Positions 20,897-34,400 of a DNA stretch of 64,000 nt are shown here, piece after piece. The translations under genes were made by a program, and so were the position numbers. Below the pieces are notes generated by a model. It was not told the DNA's origin. It did not search any database and saw nothing but the letters and a program-made list of their open reading frames with translations. The stretch covers positions 10,005,012 through 10,069,011 of the forward strand of contig OZ024809.1 of NCBI GenBank assembly GCA_964017045.1. The letters run 5' to 3'. Position 1 is the stretch's first letter, and the number at the start of each line of letters is the position of its first letter. The stretch comes from Omphiscola glabra. Taxonomy: Eukaryota > Mollusca > Gastropoda > Lymnaeidae.

Positions 20897-22819
20897 AATT
20901 GCTTTGAACCCAACCAAAGATGTCATAATGTGAGATAGGCACAGATGAGGAATGGAGACATGTTTTGTCATTATTTATAATGCTTTTCTTTTTCCTGGCC
21001 TTTTACAAAAGTGTACATAATTGTTTTAAAAATTGAATCTAGGGACTAAATTTCTGTAAAAAAAATTAACCCATTTTGATCTTCAGATTTGCCTTATTTT
21101 ATAGAAATTGCAAGGCAATCAAGCAAGTAATAGCTGAAAAGGGGGGGGGGGGGGGGGGGGGGGGGGTTGTGTGTAAAAAAAAAAAAACTTCTGTTGTTTG
21201 AGAAATGAAATAAATCACCATTTCAAGTTTCTGTAAGCCATAATTGTTCATTTTATAGCAATAACTTGGTTTCATTTACGCTGTCATTAGAAAAAAATTT
21301 TTTTTATTAACTGGAGAAATTCTACAATCCCTAAACTGGTAAAGTTTACAAGCTATGCACTAATTCTGAATCATGTCATTTTTTCATCTATCCATTGTTC
21401 TTGAAGAAAAGTATCTATTGTGCCATATGTTAAAATGGATCTGCATATTTCTAAAACAAGTATTTGAGATTGTATAAATATAAATATTATGAGACTTCTT
21501 TTGATGGTCATTTCATGTCTGTTATATATTATTATTAATATTATTATTATACAACTTTGAGTATTTTATTGAAAGTGTTCATTTAACCGATAACTTTCCT
21601 AAGTACCTGTTGTACTAAATTTTGTTGAAAAACTGTAAAGTGCCTTCCCGTACTTGACAAGTGAACTGTAGCCCTCAGAGCTACAGCAATGTTCACGCCT
21701 TAGTGTTTGTCCCACAGAAATATCTTTGCAAGATATTAGACTTTTTTTTTATTGTATAAAGGGCTATACTTGAGTACCTAAGTTTTTGCCCTACAGCAGT
21801 ATCAACTGGAAAGTTGTTTATAGAGGGTTGTATTCAATACTGCTGGTATGTTGTTGTTGGATGTGGTATTTTATTTGATAATGTCGATAGCATTGTAACA
21901 TTTCATTTCATGTAAATCTCTGTCATACTTTAAATAGGGAAATAGAAAAGGAAATAAAACCATGTCAAAGCACTAGCATCTCATAACATAGAACAAAATT
22001 TAGAGTACATGCCCTTAGATATTAAAGTGAATTTAGCTTTAAGTTAAGTACTGTTGTAATCCTATCTTTAAATGTCTATATATGCATTCTGAACTCAAGC
22101 AGTTCCTGTATTCATAATGTATTTTTCAAATTCTCAGGCAGATAACTCATCATTTTTTTTTCTTGCTGTAATATTTCTCTTTTACAATTGTGTATATTAT
22201 GACTGTAATGCACATTTATGTAATGTAGCTAATAGAATAATTATTGTTATGTGGACTAACCTTGCTTAGTTACTAATCTATGTGATAACGAAGGAGCAGG
22301 CTTAATTAACATGTAAATGAGTAGAATAAATGATGGCCACTGATTGAAGGTCATGTTCATTTTAATATTTTAAAACCAACATTCCAAGTCTACTTTAATT
22401 TCCCTTTACTTACACTAAAAGGGAAAATATAACCAAATATTTATCCTGGCATCTCAATATTTCATTGTTTACTGTCTGTTGCAGATGTCAAATTATTAAC
22501 CTTGTTTTTTTAATTTACTCCAGTTTTCTAATTAATTTTTTTTTTTAAAAAGCAAATCCGAAGAAATGAAATAATCCTATATTTAAATACACAGTTTTTT
22601 TATTGTTACTTAATGTGGCCCATTCCATTATTTTGCGACTATGGATGATTTGTTGGAGTTGTTCTGTTGTGCAATCTCTTGGCCTCTCTAAGAACGTTCA
22701 TGGTCATCTTGGCGCATGTATTTAGCAATGTAATGTTGCTTATATCATTGCTGTTCTATGCAGGCAGTTCTTGTTTTCTTTTTTGTGACACTTAAGCCTA
22801 ATACTTAACTTACTTATTT
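20897..22819. other. Intergenic or distal 3' UTR, no gene recognised; 26-G run
   Basis: AT-rich DNA with a run of 26 G at 21141-21166, followed within a few bases by an A run. No exon-like segment is seen. Parts could be transcribed if anosmin-1 uses a distal poly(A) site. Confidence 0.5.
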
Positions 22820-22962
22820 GTGCCAGGAAAGCACTTTCATTTGTCCTGTGCCGGGAAAGCACCTTCATTTGTCCTGTGCCGGGAAAGCACCTTCATTTGT
22901 CCTGTGCCAGGAAAGCCCCTTCATTTGTCCTGTGCCAGGAAAGCACCTTCATTTGTCCTCCA
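22820..22962. repeat. 28-bp minisatellite, about five units
   Basis: Tandem units containing gtgccgggaaagcaccttca, with a/g and c/t differences between units. The open frame through it is a repeat translation. Confidence 0.9.
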
Positions 22963-24924
22963 CCGCTTCTTAACAAAAAATGTAACTGTAATGTTGTCAA
23001 CATTGCTTTTTCATGAAAATTAATTTTTTTTTTTTTTTAGTACATGAAAATGAAAGTGTTCACATCTTCTTTAACTATACTTTATCTATTTGGCAGACCC
23101 AATATTCACTAAGCATAACTGTGTCAGTATTCTTTTTATTGACCCTATCATACAAAATTATAACCAGTAAGTAAATCTCAGTGATGATAAAGAAAGTTTT
23201 TGAAAGTTGTAACAAGTACCATCCATCTAACTCTATGTAATGACCAATTCTACAAGCCATTATTCTGTGTGCCATGGGCAATCATTCTGAATTTGGGATC
23301 AGCTTCCCTTTGTGGTTTAAATCAAACATACTTTGATTTTTTATTTTTTTACAGACTTTCTTTCTTGTTGAGTGTAACCATGTGATTCAAGGTAATCTTT
23401 TTGACAATTGTGACATTTTAAGACTTTCTCATACGGTGTTCACCTGAACGGCTGGAAAACTAGGTCCAGGGAGGTGGGTTGACACAATGAACGGTTGGGT
23501 AGGTGAGCTCAGATGTACTTTTTTTTTAATTTTATGCGTAACGTAATGCATTTTAAGAAATTTTTAATTATTTTCTACTTTTTAGCGCATTTAAACTTGT
23601 TTTTGATAGGAAGTCTTTTTGCAAAAGTTTTTTAAAAATTGTTCCTGTGAATACAGCCTGTGTTGCATTGTAAGGAACACTCACTGGGTTCAATTCCTCG
23701 TCAGTGCAAAAAATTTTATATCTTTTTTCAAGTTAAATGTTGTGAAATACTAGACACACTGCTTCAGTTAAATGCTGACTGAATTGGTTTTTTAAGTCAT
23801 TAAATGTAAAAATGGAAACAAATAAGCTGTGCTAACAGATGGATGTCATTGTTTTCATTTGGTGATTCTGTTGTTGACATTTATCCTCTTTAAGTATACA
23901 CTTATTGAATCGCTACTTATGCACATGTTTGAGAAATTATGTTGCTATTTTTTTCATTACTTAACACTGTGATTGTGTTTGAGGTATTGTATTTTGTATA
24001 GATATTTTCTCTTCTTGAACTGCTACACTGTGACTTTGTTTGAGATATTGTATAGCTATTTTCTCAATTGTCACATCTACCTTAAACAGTGCATTTATCA
24101 AATCTTGTGCTTTCACACCTGGGCAGATATGTGAGAAATACTGTTGTGAAATTGACTTGCTTATTTGTGTATATATTTATTGAACATGGCATCAGGAAGG
24201 CAAGGCAAAGAGAAATGAAACTTTTAAAATTGATGTTCGATTAATTTGTTATGTTTTTTGTTTTTAGCATTGCGTAATTTTATAATTTTTCATCAAAGGA
24301 TTGTATGGATTTTGAACCTTAGCTGGGTCAAGTGAGAAATGTTTGGATTGTGTAACTTAGCTGGGTCCAGTGAGAGTCATATATGTGTATATATGTAATT
24401 TAATCAATTAAATTTGAGTCACGCCACCGGAAACCAATGTTGCCTAATTTTTGGGAGTCAATTTGAAGATTTTAGGAGAACATAATAATACTCTGGGTCA
24501 CCAATATTGAGAGATTTTTCATACAAAAATATATGGCTTTTTACATCTGAATATGCCTAAACTAAGGAATATTGGTAAATCTAAGCTAATTTAAATAGTA
24601 AAGAGATTTATTAATCTTAGACTAAAAGTAAACACTACCGACATTAAAAATAATATTTTTTAAGTACAACTTTATTAGAAGACTGCTTCTCCGCGAACAT
24701 AACTTCAAGAAATAGCATTTCTCTCCTTTAAAAAAACCCAGCTTTTATTCAGTTTAAATGATTTTTTTCCTCCTAGGAAAGCTACCTCATACTTTGTTGC
24801 TGTGTTTAGAGATAGTGTATACCTATATTATTCAAGCTGCCACATTGGCCTGCATTCAGACAGTTATTTCATGTCACGAAAGAAAATATCTATCAAATAT
24901 CCTCCTTTGATTGATTGTCCCCTT
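22963..24924. other. Intergenic, no gene recognised
   Basis: AT-rich sequence without exon-like segments. It contains the second copy of the dispersed repeat (24505-24600, matching 19385-19480). Confidence 0.5.
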
Positions 24925-25975
24925 AGTTGACTTGACTCTAGCCCTAGTTGACTTGACTCTAGCCCTAGTTGACTTGACTGTCACCCTAGTACATTTGACT
25001 ATCGCCCTAGTTGACTTGACTATCACTCTAGTACATTTGACTTTCGCCCTAGTTCACTTGACTGTAGCCCTAGTTGACTTGATCGTCGCCCTAGTTGACT
25101 TGACTGGCATCCTTGTTGACGTGACTGTCGCCACCAGTTGACTTGACTGGCGTACTAGTTAATGTGTCTGTCGCCACCAGTTGACTTGACTGGCATCCTT
25201 GTTAAAGTGACTGTTGCCACCAGTTGACTTGACTGGCGTCCTAGTTAACATGACTGTCGCCACCAGTTAACTTGACTGTCTTTCTAATTAACCTGACTAT
25301 AGCCCTAGTTGACTTGACTGTCACCTCCAGTTGATGTGACTATCTTTCTAATTGACCCTAGTTGACCTGACTTGACTGTTGGCCTAGTTAACTTGATGTC
25401 GCCTTAGTTGACTTGACTGTCACCTTATTTGACTTGACTGTCACCCTAGTTGACTTGACTGTTGGCCAATTTAACTTGACTGTCGCCCTAGTTGACTTGA
25501 TGTCACCTTAGTTGACTTGATATCGCCCTAGTTGACTTGACTGTTGCCTTAGTTGACTTGACTGTTGCCCTAGTTGACTTGACTGTCACCCTAGTTGACT
25601 TGATGTCACCTTAGTTGACTTGATGTCGCCCTAGTTGACTTGACTGTCGCCTTAGTTGACTTGACTGTCACCCTAGTTGACGTGACTGTCGCCCTAGTTG
25701 ACTTGACTGTCGCCCTAGTTGACTTGACTGTCGCCTTAGTTGACTTGACTGTTGCCTTAGTTGACTTGATGTCACCCTAGTTGACTTGACTGTCACCTTA
25801 GTTGACTTGAATGTCGCCGTAGTTGACTTGACTGTCGCCTTAGTTGACTTGACTGTCGGCTTAGTTGACTTGACTGTCGCCTTAGTTGACTTGATGTCGC
25901 CCTAGTTGAGTTGACTGTCGCCCTAGTTGACTTGACTGTCGCCCTAGTTGACTTGAGGTCGCCCTAGTTGACGGC
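24925..25975. repeat. 21-bp minisatellite, about 50 units
   Basis: Units are built on ctagttgacttgactgtcgc. Many are shortened to 19 bp by loss of ac (ttgatgtcgcc form). The left third is more diverged than the right, consistent with expansion toward the right. The array ends 36 bp before the Helitron at 26012. Open frames on both strands are repeat translations. Confidence 0.95.
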
Positions 25976-26011
25976 TTACTTTGTTTTACTTCGCTCCTTC
26001 TTTCCACACAA

Positions 26012-27462
26012 TCATATATATATATAAAAGTGAAAATTTGTTTGTTTGTTTGTGGGTCTGTTCCACAAAGGCTTTTAAACGGATTGATGGATCTTGACCA
26101 AACTTGGCACATATATCCATCATTATCCAGAAGGAACTCTTAAGGGGTTGAGAACTTTTAAGAACATTTCGTTTGGGGCAGGGGGCCCCGAATTCGTTTT
26201 TTTCTTATATGAGCTATATAAATATCAATAGGCTTAATACTCCTACATGAATGGAAGGATCTTCACCAAACTAAGTACACATACACTTGATTATCCATAC
26301 TCAAATACTAAAGGGTACGGAACTCATAATATCCATTCCTCTGGGGCCGGGGGCCCCATTTCATTTTTCCTTACATAAGCTATATAAATATCAATTGTCA
26401 ATAGGCTTAGACAACACTATAGTTTCTATGTGAATTGATGGATATATGCCTAACGTGGTAGCAATACACTGTCCGTACTTAAATATCGGTGGATTTAAAA
26501 CTAAGAATATCCAATCTAGAATTTTCCAGAAAGTTCGATAACTTTAAAACGCTATATCTATGGAATTATTCAATAGATTTTAATGGGACAAATTTTAAAT
26601 CTTAACTTCATAACTTACCTGAATGATTTTTATAGGTCCCCATCTCAGGCACATATAATTCGTACAATTATGGAATGGGCCCCCGGGCCCCATCTTTTAA
26701 CTTAAATGTAATATAGTTGTAAAAATGCATTTAGTTGTATAATTTTTCGTATTCGAAGAATAATTACTCAGAAAAGACAGTTTTTACACAGTTCGAGGAG
26801 GATAAAACATTTAATCTAGAATGTTCCAGAAAGTTCTATAGGTTAATAGGCTTAATACTCCTAGATTAATGGATGGATCTTGACCAAATTTGGCACATAT
26901 ATCCATCATTATCCGGAAAGGACTCTAAATAGGTTATGAACTTTTTATCACATGCCGTTTGGGGCCGGGGGCCCCGAATTCGTTTTTTTCTTATATGAGC
27001 TATATAATTAAAATTTCTGACAAATACTCATGCATGAATAGATGGATCTTGACCAAAATTAGTACACATACACTTTATTGTCCATACTCAAATACCAAAG
27101 GTTACTGAACTTATAATATCCATTTCTCTAGGGCCAGGGGCCCCAATTAATTTTTGCGTATATAACCTATCTATAAATAACAATAGGCTTAGACCGGTAC
27201 GCACCGGTATCGGGATCCGACAACTATCGTTATCCCACTGATATCGAGATACCACCGGAATCTTTATACCGACGGGATTGGGATCATACCGGAATTGGGA
27301 TCCAGTGGGATAAAATCCCACCGGGAAACGGTATGCTAACGGGAGCGGGATACCGACAGGATTGGGAGCCCACCGTGATCGGAATAATTATAAGGCTGTA
27401 TACTGTAGAAGTTCTTTCGTTCCGAATGCTATCCCGGCAAATTTGCCGGGTATACCCGCTAG
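26012..27462 (+). mobile_element. Non-autonomous Helitron
   Basis: It begins with TC directly after an A (tcatatatatatataaaagt, then a gtttgtttg run). It ends with CTAG directly before a T, giving the A|TC...CTAG|T structure of Helitrons with no target duplication. A perfect 18-nt palindrome, cccggcaaatttgccggg (27433-27450), lies 8 bp before the CTAG end, as expected for the 3' hairpin. The interior contains two diverged copies of a segment starting gatggatcttgaccaaa, each with a ggggccggggg-type motif. No Rep/helicase coding sequence is present. Confidence 0.85.
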
Positions 27463-29620
27463 TATTTCTATATAACTGGCTCAGAGTACTTGGACTAAAT
27501 AAACTGTATAGAACTGAGCCAATGTTTTCAAAGTTCCAACATCTTATAATAAGTGTAGTATTTGATGATCCAATAAAACTATGCCTTGCGTCTTCTCATA
27601 CCATTATTTTCATCATATTTGGTCGAAACTGCTGCCCCCTGCCCCCCCCCTCTTTTATATAGAGAAAAAGTTACACCAGGGGCGGATCGTCCCCTACGCC
27701 CTCCTCTTTCTACACCACTAATCCTAACTATCAAACATTGGCAATCTAGTAAAAATTTATATTTCTGAAAGTTAATGCAATACAAATTTTAAGTAATGAG
27801 GGGTATTAAATTTTAAATATCATCTATTTAATTTGTAAAAAAAACATATAAAAATATATATAGTATACTTTTAACTGTAGCCGATTCGATGAACTAGATA
27901 CACGTGAAAACTTAAAATTCAATATATTTTAAAACAAATAAAGATTTATTGTGCGCAATTTCAAACCGTAATCTTCTGTATTTTCTTCACAGTTATTACT
28001 TTTGTGACAGAGTTTGTGCAATATCTATAATAATAGGTAAGTAAAAATAATCTTTAAATGCACACGGAGGCGTAGATCTATATTAATTTTTAAACTGTTT
28101 TTCTCTTTTTAATATCACAAAAATATTTCCAACCAGCGTTTTCAATCATTAACTTTTTATTTTAATATAACAATTTAAAAAAACAAAAAAAACTTTCTAT
28201 CGCGTTTAAGCGCACGAAAAATTAAATATTAATATAAATATATTTCTTAAATGTTCTTAAAATTCAAAACGCAAAGAATGTATGTGCAGAAGGGTAGTAA
28301 GGCACTGTATGAAGCCGAATGATCTCTATTAAATGTACAATATAAACTTAAATAATATGTTTTTAAATCCTTTATATTAACTTCGCTTTTGTGCGTGTTT
28401 TTCTTAATTTTTTTGTGGCGGCAAAATCTTCGGAAGGCTAATTGACCTATTATCCCGTAATCTATTAATAGAACATCCGGGCATGCAGTCTGGCCAATCT
28501 CATTAATAAGTTATTAATAAAACCATCCTTGTATTCCGTTTGGCCAATCTCTCAACAGCTGTTCGGTACTTCTACGTTAAGGTGAGCCAGCGTAGTGGGT
28601 CTTGGCCTAGACGAAAACATGTTTACAACTTTATTTTACGAAAGATTTTAACAAGCAAACTGTTATTGCTATATTATGTATGCGGAAATACATTGTTAGA
28701 AGCTATGTTTTACGAAAACAATGTCTAAAAATAGTAGCATTACGCAATGATATGTGACGTTTTCCGATCTTAGAAATGACAAACCCTCGTTGAATATTTA
28801 TGATATGAGTACCGGTACGGATTTTTTCTTTTACTGCGTTATTTTAACATTTATTTAGTAATGAAGTAGGCCTAAGTAAAACAAAAGAATTAAAAAAAAA
28901 AGTATAACACATTACTATTTAGCGACAATTATAAATAAAGAATTTGTATAGAACTATAACCATAACCAGGTTAAAGGTCATCTACGTTAACAAGCACCTT
29001 TTCTGTTGCTCAATGGATGCCAAAATATTGTCAGGTATACGCCAAAGTGCATTCTTTATAGAAGCCAGTGGCGAAACTTACATTGGACCAAAAGCATTCC
29101 TCCGGGGCACCAAAACTGGGAATAATTCAGTTAATGTGGGGCGATCGGCTCCACACATGGCAGAAGGATCCACTATGCCTACTTTTTACAACACCCCCCC
29201 CCCCCCCTTTTCAAACTCCCGGAAAAATCTGAAATTCCCCATCGGATCGAATTCTCTGAAAGAAACACTTCGTTATGTCAGGATGTAAACACCTATTAGC
29301 CTATAGTGACTATAGGTTAGAAGTTACGAGAACAAAAAGTTGATCATATCGTTGAAAACTGGGATGAATTCTCTATGATGGCATTCATGTAAACAATACG
29401 CGAGTACCGCCCACGCATAGGCCTACTTTTAAAGCCATGCCCGCGACCCGTGCTAAAGGGGGTTCACGTTATGCTCCTGGGACAAACTGGTGTTTTACGA
29501 CAAAAAAGCTGACCCACGATCAATTTATTGATCATTCTGGCTCCTATGCATGTAGATGGGATTTGCAATGTTTTGTGTGCCTGGTGTTGAAGAGGATATT
29601 TCACGGGTTGCAAGGGCTAC
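27463..29620. other. Intergenic, no gene recognised
   Basis: AT-rich sequence with a possible hAT-end fragment near 27675-27722 (caggggcggatc, ctacgcc, acaccactaat) and a C run near 29195. No exon with coding character was found. The last few hundred bases may be the 3' UTR of the adjacent LINE relic, read on the minus strand. Confidence 0.45.
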
Positions 29621-30003
29621 TCAGTGGGGGTTGGAAGCCCTGAGGCGATAGACGCCAATTATTGAAAGTGTTGTCGCCTCAACTGTTCCTTTTGGAAGCT
29701 TATTCCAGTCCCTGATTGTCTTTGGCAGGAATGAGCAGTTCCTGTACTGGCTTCTTGCTGGTATGAGCCGGAACTGCCTGTCATGGCCGCGTCGTTGTCT
29801 ATTGGGGAGAGGGACGAGTTTCTGTTTAATACTTCAGCAGTGGACCAGCCCATTATTTATCTTGTACATCATGGAGAGCCTGCGGATAGTCGTCGTCGTT
29901 CCTCCAATGGTGACCAGCTCAGTGTTACCAGCATGCTGCCAACACCAGAGGTATTCCTGTAGCGGTTCAGGACAGAGCGTGCTGCTCGCCGCTGAACCGC
30001 ATG
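29621..30003 (-). pseudogene. Non-LTR retrotransposon reverse transcriptase, C-terminal relic
   Basis: Read on the minus strand, the sequence gives the C-terminal region of LINE reverse transcriptases: AVQRRAARSVLNRYRNTS near the start, then MMYKINNGLV, NCSFLPKTIRDWNKLP, and VEATTLSIIGVYRLR before a TGA at 29623-29621. At least one frameshift (in the ERRRLS region) and one internal stop (after GLVHC) break the frame. It is 5'-truncated and inactive. It differs from the CR1/L2-like relic at 10449-10787, so at least two LINE lineages are represented. Confidence 0.85.
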
Positions 30004-30265
30004 TCAACCAATCAGAATTGTGTTAGTCAAGGGTCTGAGAAAACCATAATTTGCAGTGGGACCAAAATGTGCTTAATTATAATAATCAAAGGATACAGTC
30101 AAATCTCAGAGACATTTAATTTTTAAATGCCTAAATGCGACACCATTTCATCTGCGAGCTCAGATGAAATGATTATAGATGATTAAAGATGAATATTGAT
30201 CAGGCAAAAACTTCGAGACCGAATAATTAATAATATTGATAGGACTACCACAGATTTCATGTCTA

Positions 30266-30650
30266 TGCAAGCACCAAAATAAACCAAATGTTAGCACATA
30301 AAAGTACAAAATAAACCAAAATGTTAACACATACAAGTACCAAAATAACCCAAAATGTTAACACATACAAGTGCCAAATAACTCAAATTTTAACATATAC
30401 AAGTACCAAATGTTAACAAATACAAGTACCAAATAAACCAATTGTTAACACATACAAGTACCAAACAAATCAAATGTTAACACATACAAGTGCCAATCAA
30501 AGCAAATGTTAACACATACAAGTACAAAATAAACCAAATGTTAACACACACAAGTGCCGAAGAAACCAAATGTTAACACACACAACTACCGAATAAACAA
30601 ATTTTAATTTTAACACAAACAGGTGCCAAACTAACCAAAATGTTAACCTT
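30266..30650. repeat. About 32-bp minisatellite, about 12 units
   Basis: Units contain aaatgttaacacatacaagt followed by accaaataaacc, with small indels between units. No gene overlaps it. Confidence 0.9.
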
Positions 30651-31129
30651 CAGGCTGTTACATATTTTGAGAACTCTTTTTGCTATAAATTGTATAAATA
30701 AATATGTACAAAGCTTACCAGGAGATACAAATGACGAATTTCCTCTCCAAACTTGTACAAGCGTTCGCCAACATGAGGCTCAATTAATGACTACCTGTTT
30801 CTCTCTTCGTTATAAAGTATTTAATAATTTTTTAAAATTTAAAAAAAAAATATAAATAGAGTGAATAGACAATTTAATGATCATATTTTTTTTTTATTTT
30901 AATGTAGTTTCAAAAATGGGATGTCAAATATTACACCAGATGTCATACACGCATACCCGTTACCCAAACCCGCCCCATGCCAGCGGCTGCCTAACTATTT
31001 ACTTAACAGTTGATTATATAATTTAATAAAAAGTGTTTCCGACCCCTGTCTCGGGATGTATAGGTCGTTACTGTTCTCAAACTAGGGACTGTTTGAATGC
31101 TACATTGCAGAGCTCCGCAACCACTGTGC

Positions 31130-31320
31130 CGCGGAAATCTGGGTAGGGTCTAGGTGTGCCGTTGGAAATCTGGGAAGGGTCTAGGTTTGCAGTTGGAAAT
31201 CTGGGAATTGTCTCGGTGTGCCGTAGGAAATCTGGGAAGGGTCTCTGCGTGCCGTAGGAAATCTGAGAATTGTCTCGGTGTGCCGCGGAAGTCTGAGAAG
31301 GGTCTAGGTGTGCCGTGAGT
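31130..31320. repeat. 31-bp minisatellite downstream of the minus-strand gene
   Basis: About six units with landmarks ggtgtgccgttggaaatctg and ggaagggtcta. It may lie within the 3' UTR of the minus-strand gene ending at 31420, because the nearest minus-strand poly(A)-like motifs lie further on (ATTAAA at 31027-31022, AATAAA at 30898-30893). Confidence 0.85.
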
Positions 31321-31419
31321 GGAAAAGGGTGGTGAAGCACTGGCTAGTGGGATGTGCTCGTTGGTTGCTAACGTGAGGGAATGACATTGTTCCGTAGAGG
31401 GGTGGGGAGATGGCAGATT

Positions 31420-34400
31420 TTAACAAGGTGTTGTTGTAAGCAATGGAGCAAAACTTGTTATCAAACCGGGTCCGGTTGTTGTAGTATAGTAGACGACCGT
31501 GGTGGTGTAATTAAAGGTAGTGGTTGTTGGTTCTGGGGTGGTCGGTTCTGGTGTAGTGGTGGTAGAAGTGGTTGTAGTAGGTTTGGGGGTTGTGGTAGTT
31601 ATTGTAGTAGGTTTGGGAGTTGTGGTTGTGGTAGTAGTGGTTGTGGTAGTAGTGGTTGTGGTAGGTTTGGGGGTTGTTGTGGTTGTTGTTGTTGTGGTTG
31701 TCGGGATTGTAGTGGTCGGGCGTGTTGTTCTGGGAGGTGGAGGAGGAGGTGGGGGAGGAGGGGGCGGTGGGGGAGGTGGAGGAGCCGGGGTTGTAGGTGG
31801 CGTTGTAATCTGGGGCAAACGTCCACCGGGAAGGCGTCCAATGCTTGCCCAACACTTAGCTAGCGCCTCGTTGACAAATGCCAGCCACTGCTGTCTCTGT
31901 CTTATGACCTGAGTCCAGTCAACATTGGTGGGCTGAAACAAAACAGTAACCGTCAGATCTGGTAATGGTGCTTCTGACGGTGGTCATCTTTTGTGGCTGT
32001 TAAAAATTCGCTCTTACTAGTGTGTGGACAATGTGTACAATGCATTTAAATTCCGATGGAAATGGACTTCTAATTTAAAAAGAAATATTTGCATTATAGA
32101 GACCGTTCCAGTACTAAGTACCTTCTGCCTGTGATTTATTACATACAGTTCCCATAATTTCCCTCAACTTGTTACACAAATGCACACACATTTTAACTGA
32201 CATTTTAATTTCAAAAGTCTAAACGTAGATGTAGTCCTGAGTTATGTCAAATTCCATTGTGGGACAGAGTGACCTGTTGTGTTGTGGGGACAGAGTGACC
32301 AATTGTAGGCGTAGGACAGAGTGGCATATTGTGTTGTGGGACAGAGTGACCTATTGTGTTGTGGGACAGAGTGGCCAATGGTAGGCGTAGGACAGAGTGA
32401 CCTATTGTGTTGTGGGACAGAGTGACCAATTGTGGGCGTAGGACAGAGTGGCCGGAATGATATGGATATCTCATACTTACAACGACTGCTCTGCGCCTGT
32501 CATCAAAGTTAAAGAGCCACCATGCCGGAGCAGGGGCGGGGGCGGGGGACGGGGCGTAGTAGATTGTTTGGGCGGGGCTCTCTATCAGGGGCTGGATGAA
32601 CCCGCCATTGTTGATGTAGGTCTGGACTGCAGGCAGGTCGATGGTGCTCTGCCCATTTTGGCTGATGCAGGAACGCAAACCGCCCACACCAGTCTCGATC
32701 TCCCGTAGCAGGTTCTGAGCCACTTGCTCTTTATTTTTTATCTCTTCCTGGGCGGCGCGTATAGACTGTAAGCGGTTGGCGCATTGGGTGTATTCTTGGT
32801 AACGTGTTTGTAACGTGCGCTGTAATTGGATGTACTGGTTGCTCCAGTAGCTGTAATAATTCGTTTGGCGACGAACTCGAGAAGCACGCCGTCGTCTGTC
32901 ACCCATGCGTCTAAGCCACGCCCAGCTGCCCATGCCTAGGAAAAAAAAAAAGATAGAAAAACAAAATGAAAACGTCACTCAAATATTGAAACAGACATCC
33001 GTTCTCTGAAACCAGAAAGACACAATCCACGAACATGTAAACAGTAGGCCTATTGCTCTCAGCCGTTATGAGATGTTGAAAGTGAAAGGGATCCTTCAGG
33101 GAAAATATGGCAGCACGGCTACTCTTCTCTGCATACAAGGGTCTATAAATCATATGGGCACAGTCTGAGAGCAGTAAGAGGATTCGAACCCATGCTATAT
33201 AGAAATTAAGTGGCCTTGGATCAATTGAATAAAACAAAGCCCCGCACTATTTATAACTAAATTAATTCCTAAAGAAGTATAAAGTTATAGAGTTAAGAGA
33301 TAAACCGGCTTTGTATTGTTGATGGCAACAGCTTTCATGGACTTATGTCGCCAACTACGCTAGCAAGAATGAACTGACTCGATTTTTTTTTCCATCTCCG
33401 CCGTCGTTGGCAGATATGCGAACAATGCATGCTTGTTAAAAACTCTAATTATGTCTCAATAGACCACTCCTGTGTACATAGTTTCTTTGTCCATGTAAGG
33501 TAAACAATGCATCATCTGGAAATGGATGCTAAGAGAGCATCCTGTGGGTTAGGACATGGGCACCCGTGGTGTAGGACATGGTCGCCCGTGGTGTAGGACA
33601 TGGGCGCCCGTGGTGTAGGACATGGGCACCCGTGATGTAGGACATAGGCACCCGTGGTGTAGGACATGGGCACCCGTGGTGTAGGACACGGGCACCCGGG
33701 GTGTAGGACTTACTGATTTGAGTCCGATTGACCTCCACACATTTAAATGCCGCGGGTAAGGACTAATCTTCTGATTGTTTTCAAAAACATATTTAACTCG
33801 ACTTGGCGAGTTGTTGGACTTGATGGAATGATTTGGCTAACTTTAGCTGCTTAGACGAGAGCATTTCCTTTTCTATATCAAAACATTTAAAGCATTTAAT
33901 AAAACCATAGGTTTAAACAACAATGGTCTGTCAACAGTTTGAAAACGCGCCTTTGTTCGTCTTAAACGCCTCGCTCACGAAACCAATAAAATATAATCAA
34001 TATACATGAGGCTTAGCCATATTTGCCAATTTAGAATAATTATGTGGACCGGAAATGCCACCCTTAAAAGAAGTACCGCCTTGTCTTACTACCCCGATGG
34101 TCTTAGCATTTACGTTTCTGGTATTCTTTGTGTTTATGCTTGAGACAAACGGATTAAAAAAAAACAACTGTTAATGACATGTCAAGGGCGTTTGGTGCCG
34201 GGGATTTGAACGACGCTCTGTAGGGCTCTATCATGCCCGCACCTAGGAAATTCTGGGCCCCAGGTAGCTGACAGAGTTCGGGCCCCTTTCGTGTTACAAA
34301 CATGTGCGTATATTTTAAAAAATCGAAAAAGGGCGGGCCCCCATCTAGCTCGGGCTCCTGACAAGTGCCATGGTTGTCCCCCCCACCCCCACCCCCCACC

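Noticed and set aside
23640..23710. Possible tRNA-like segment with ggttcaattcctcgtcagtg
   Set aside because: A B-box-like motif is present but no A-box or cloverleaf can be drawn around it.
24911..25141. Open frame of LVDLT repeats
   Set aside because: Translation of the 21-bp minisatellite with no Kozak, splice or promoter support.
31520..31912. Plus-strand Gly/Val-rich open frame opposite the Thr-rich exon
   Set aside because: It is the complement of the Thr/Pro codons of the minus-strand gene, which has a signal peptide and consistent splice sites; this frame has neither.
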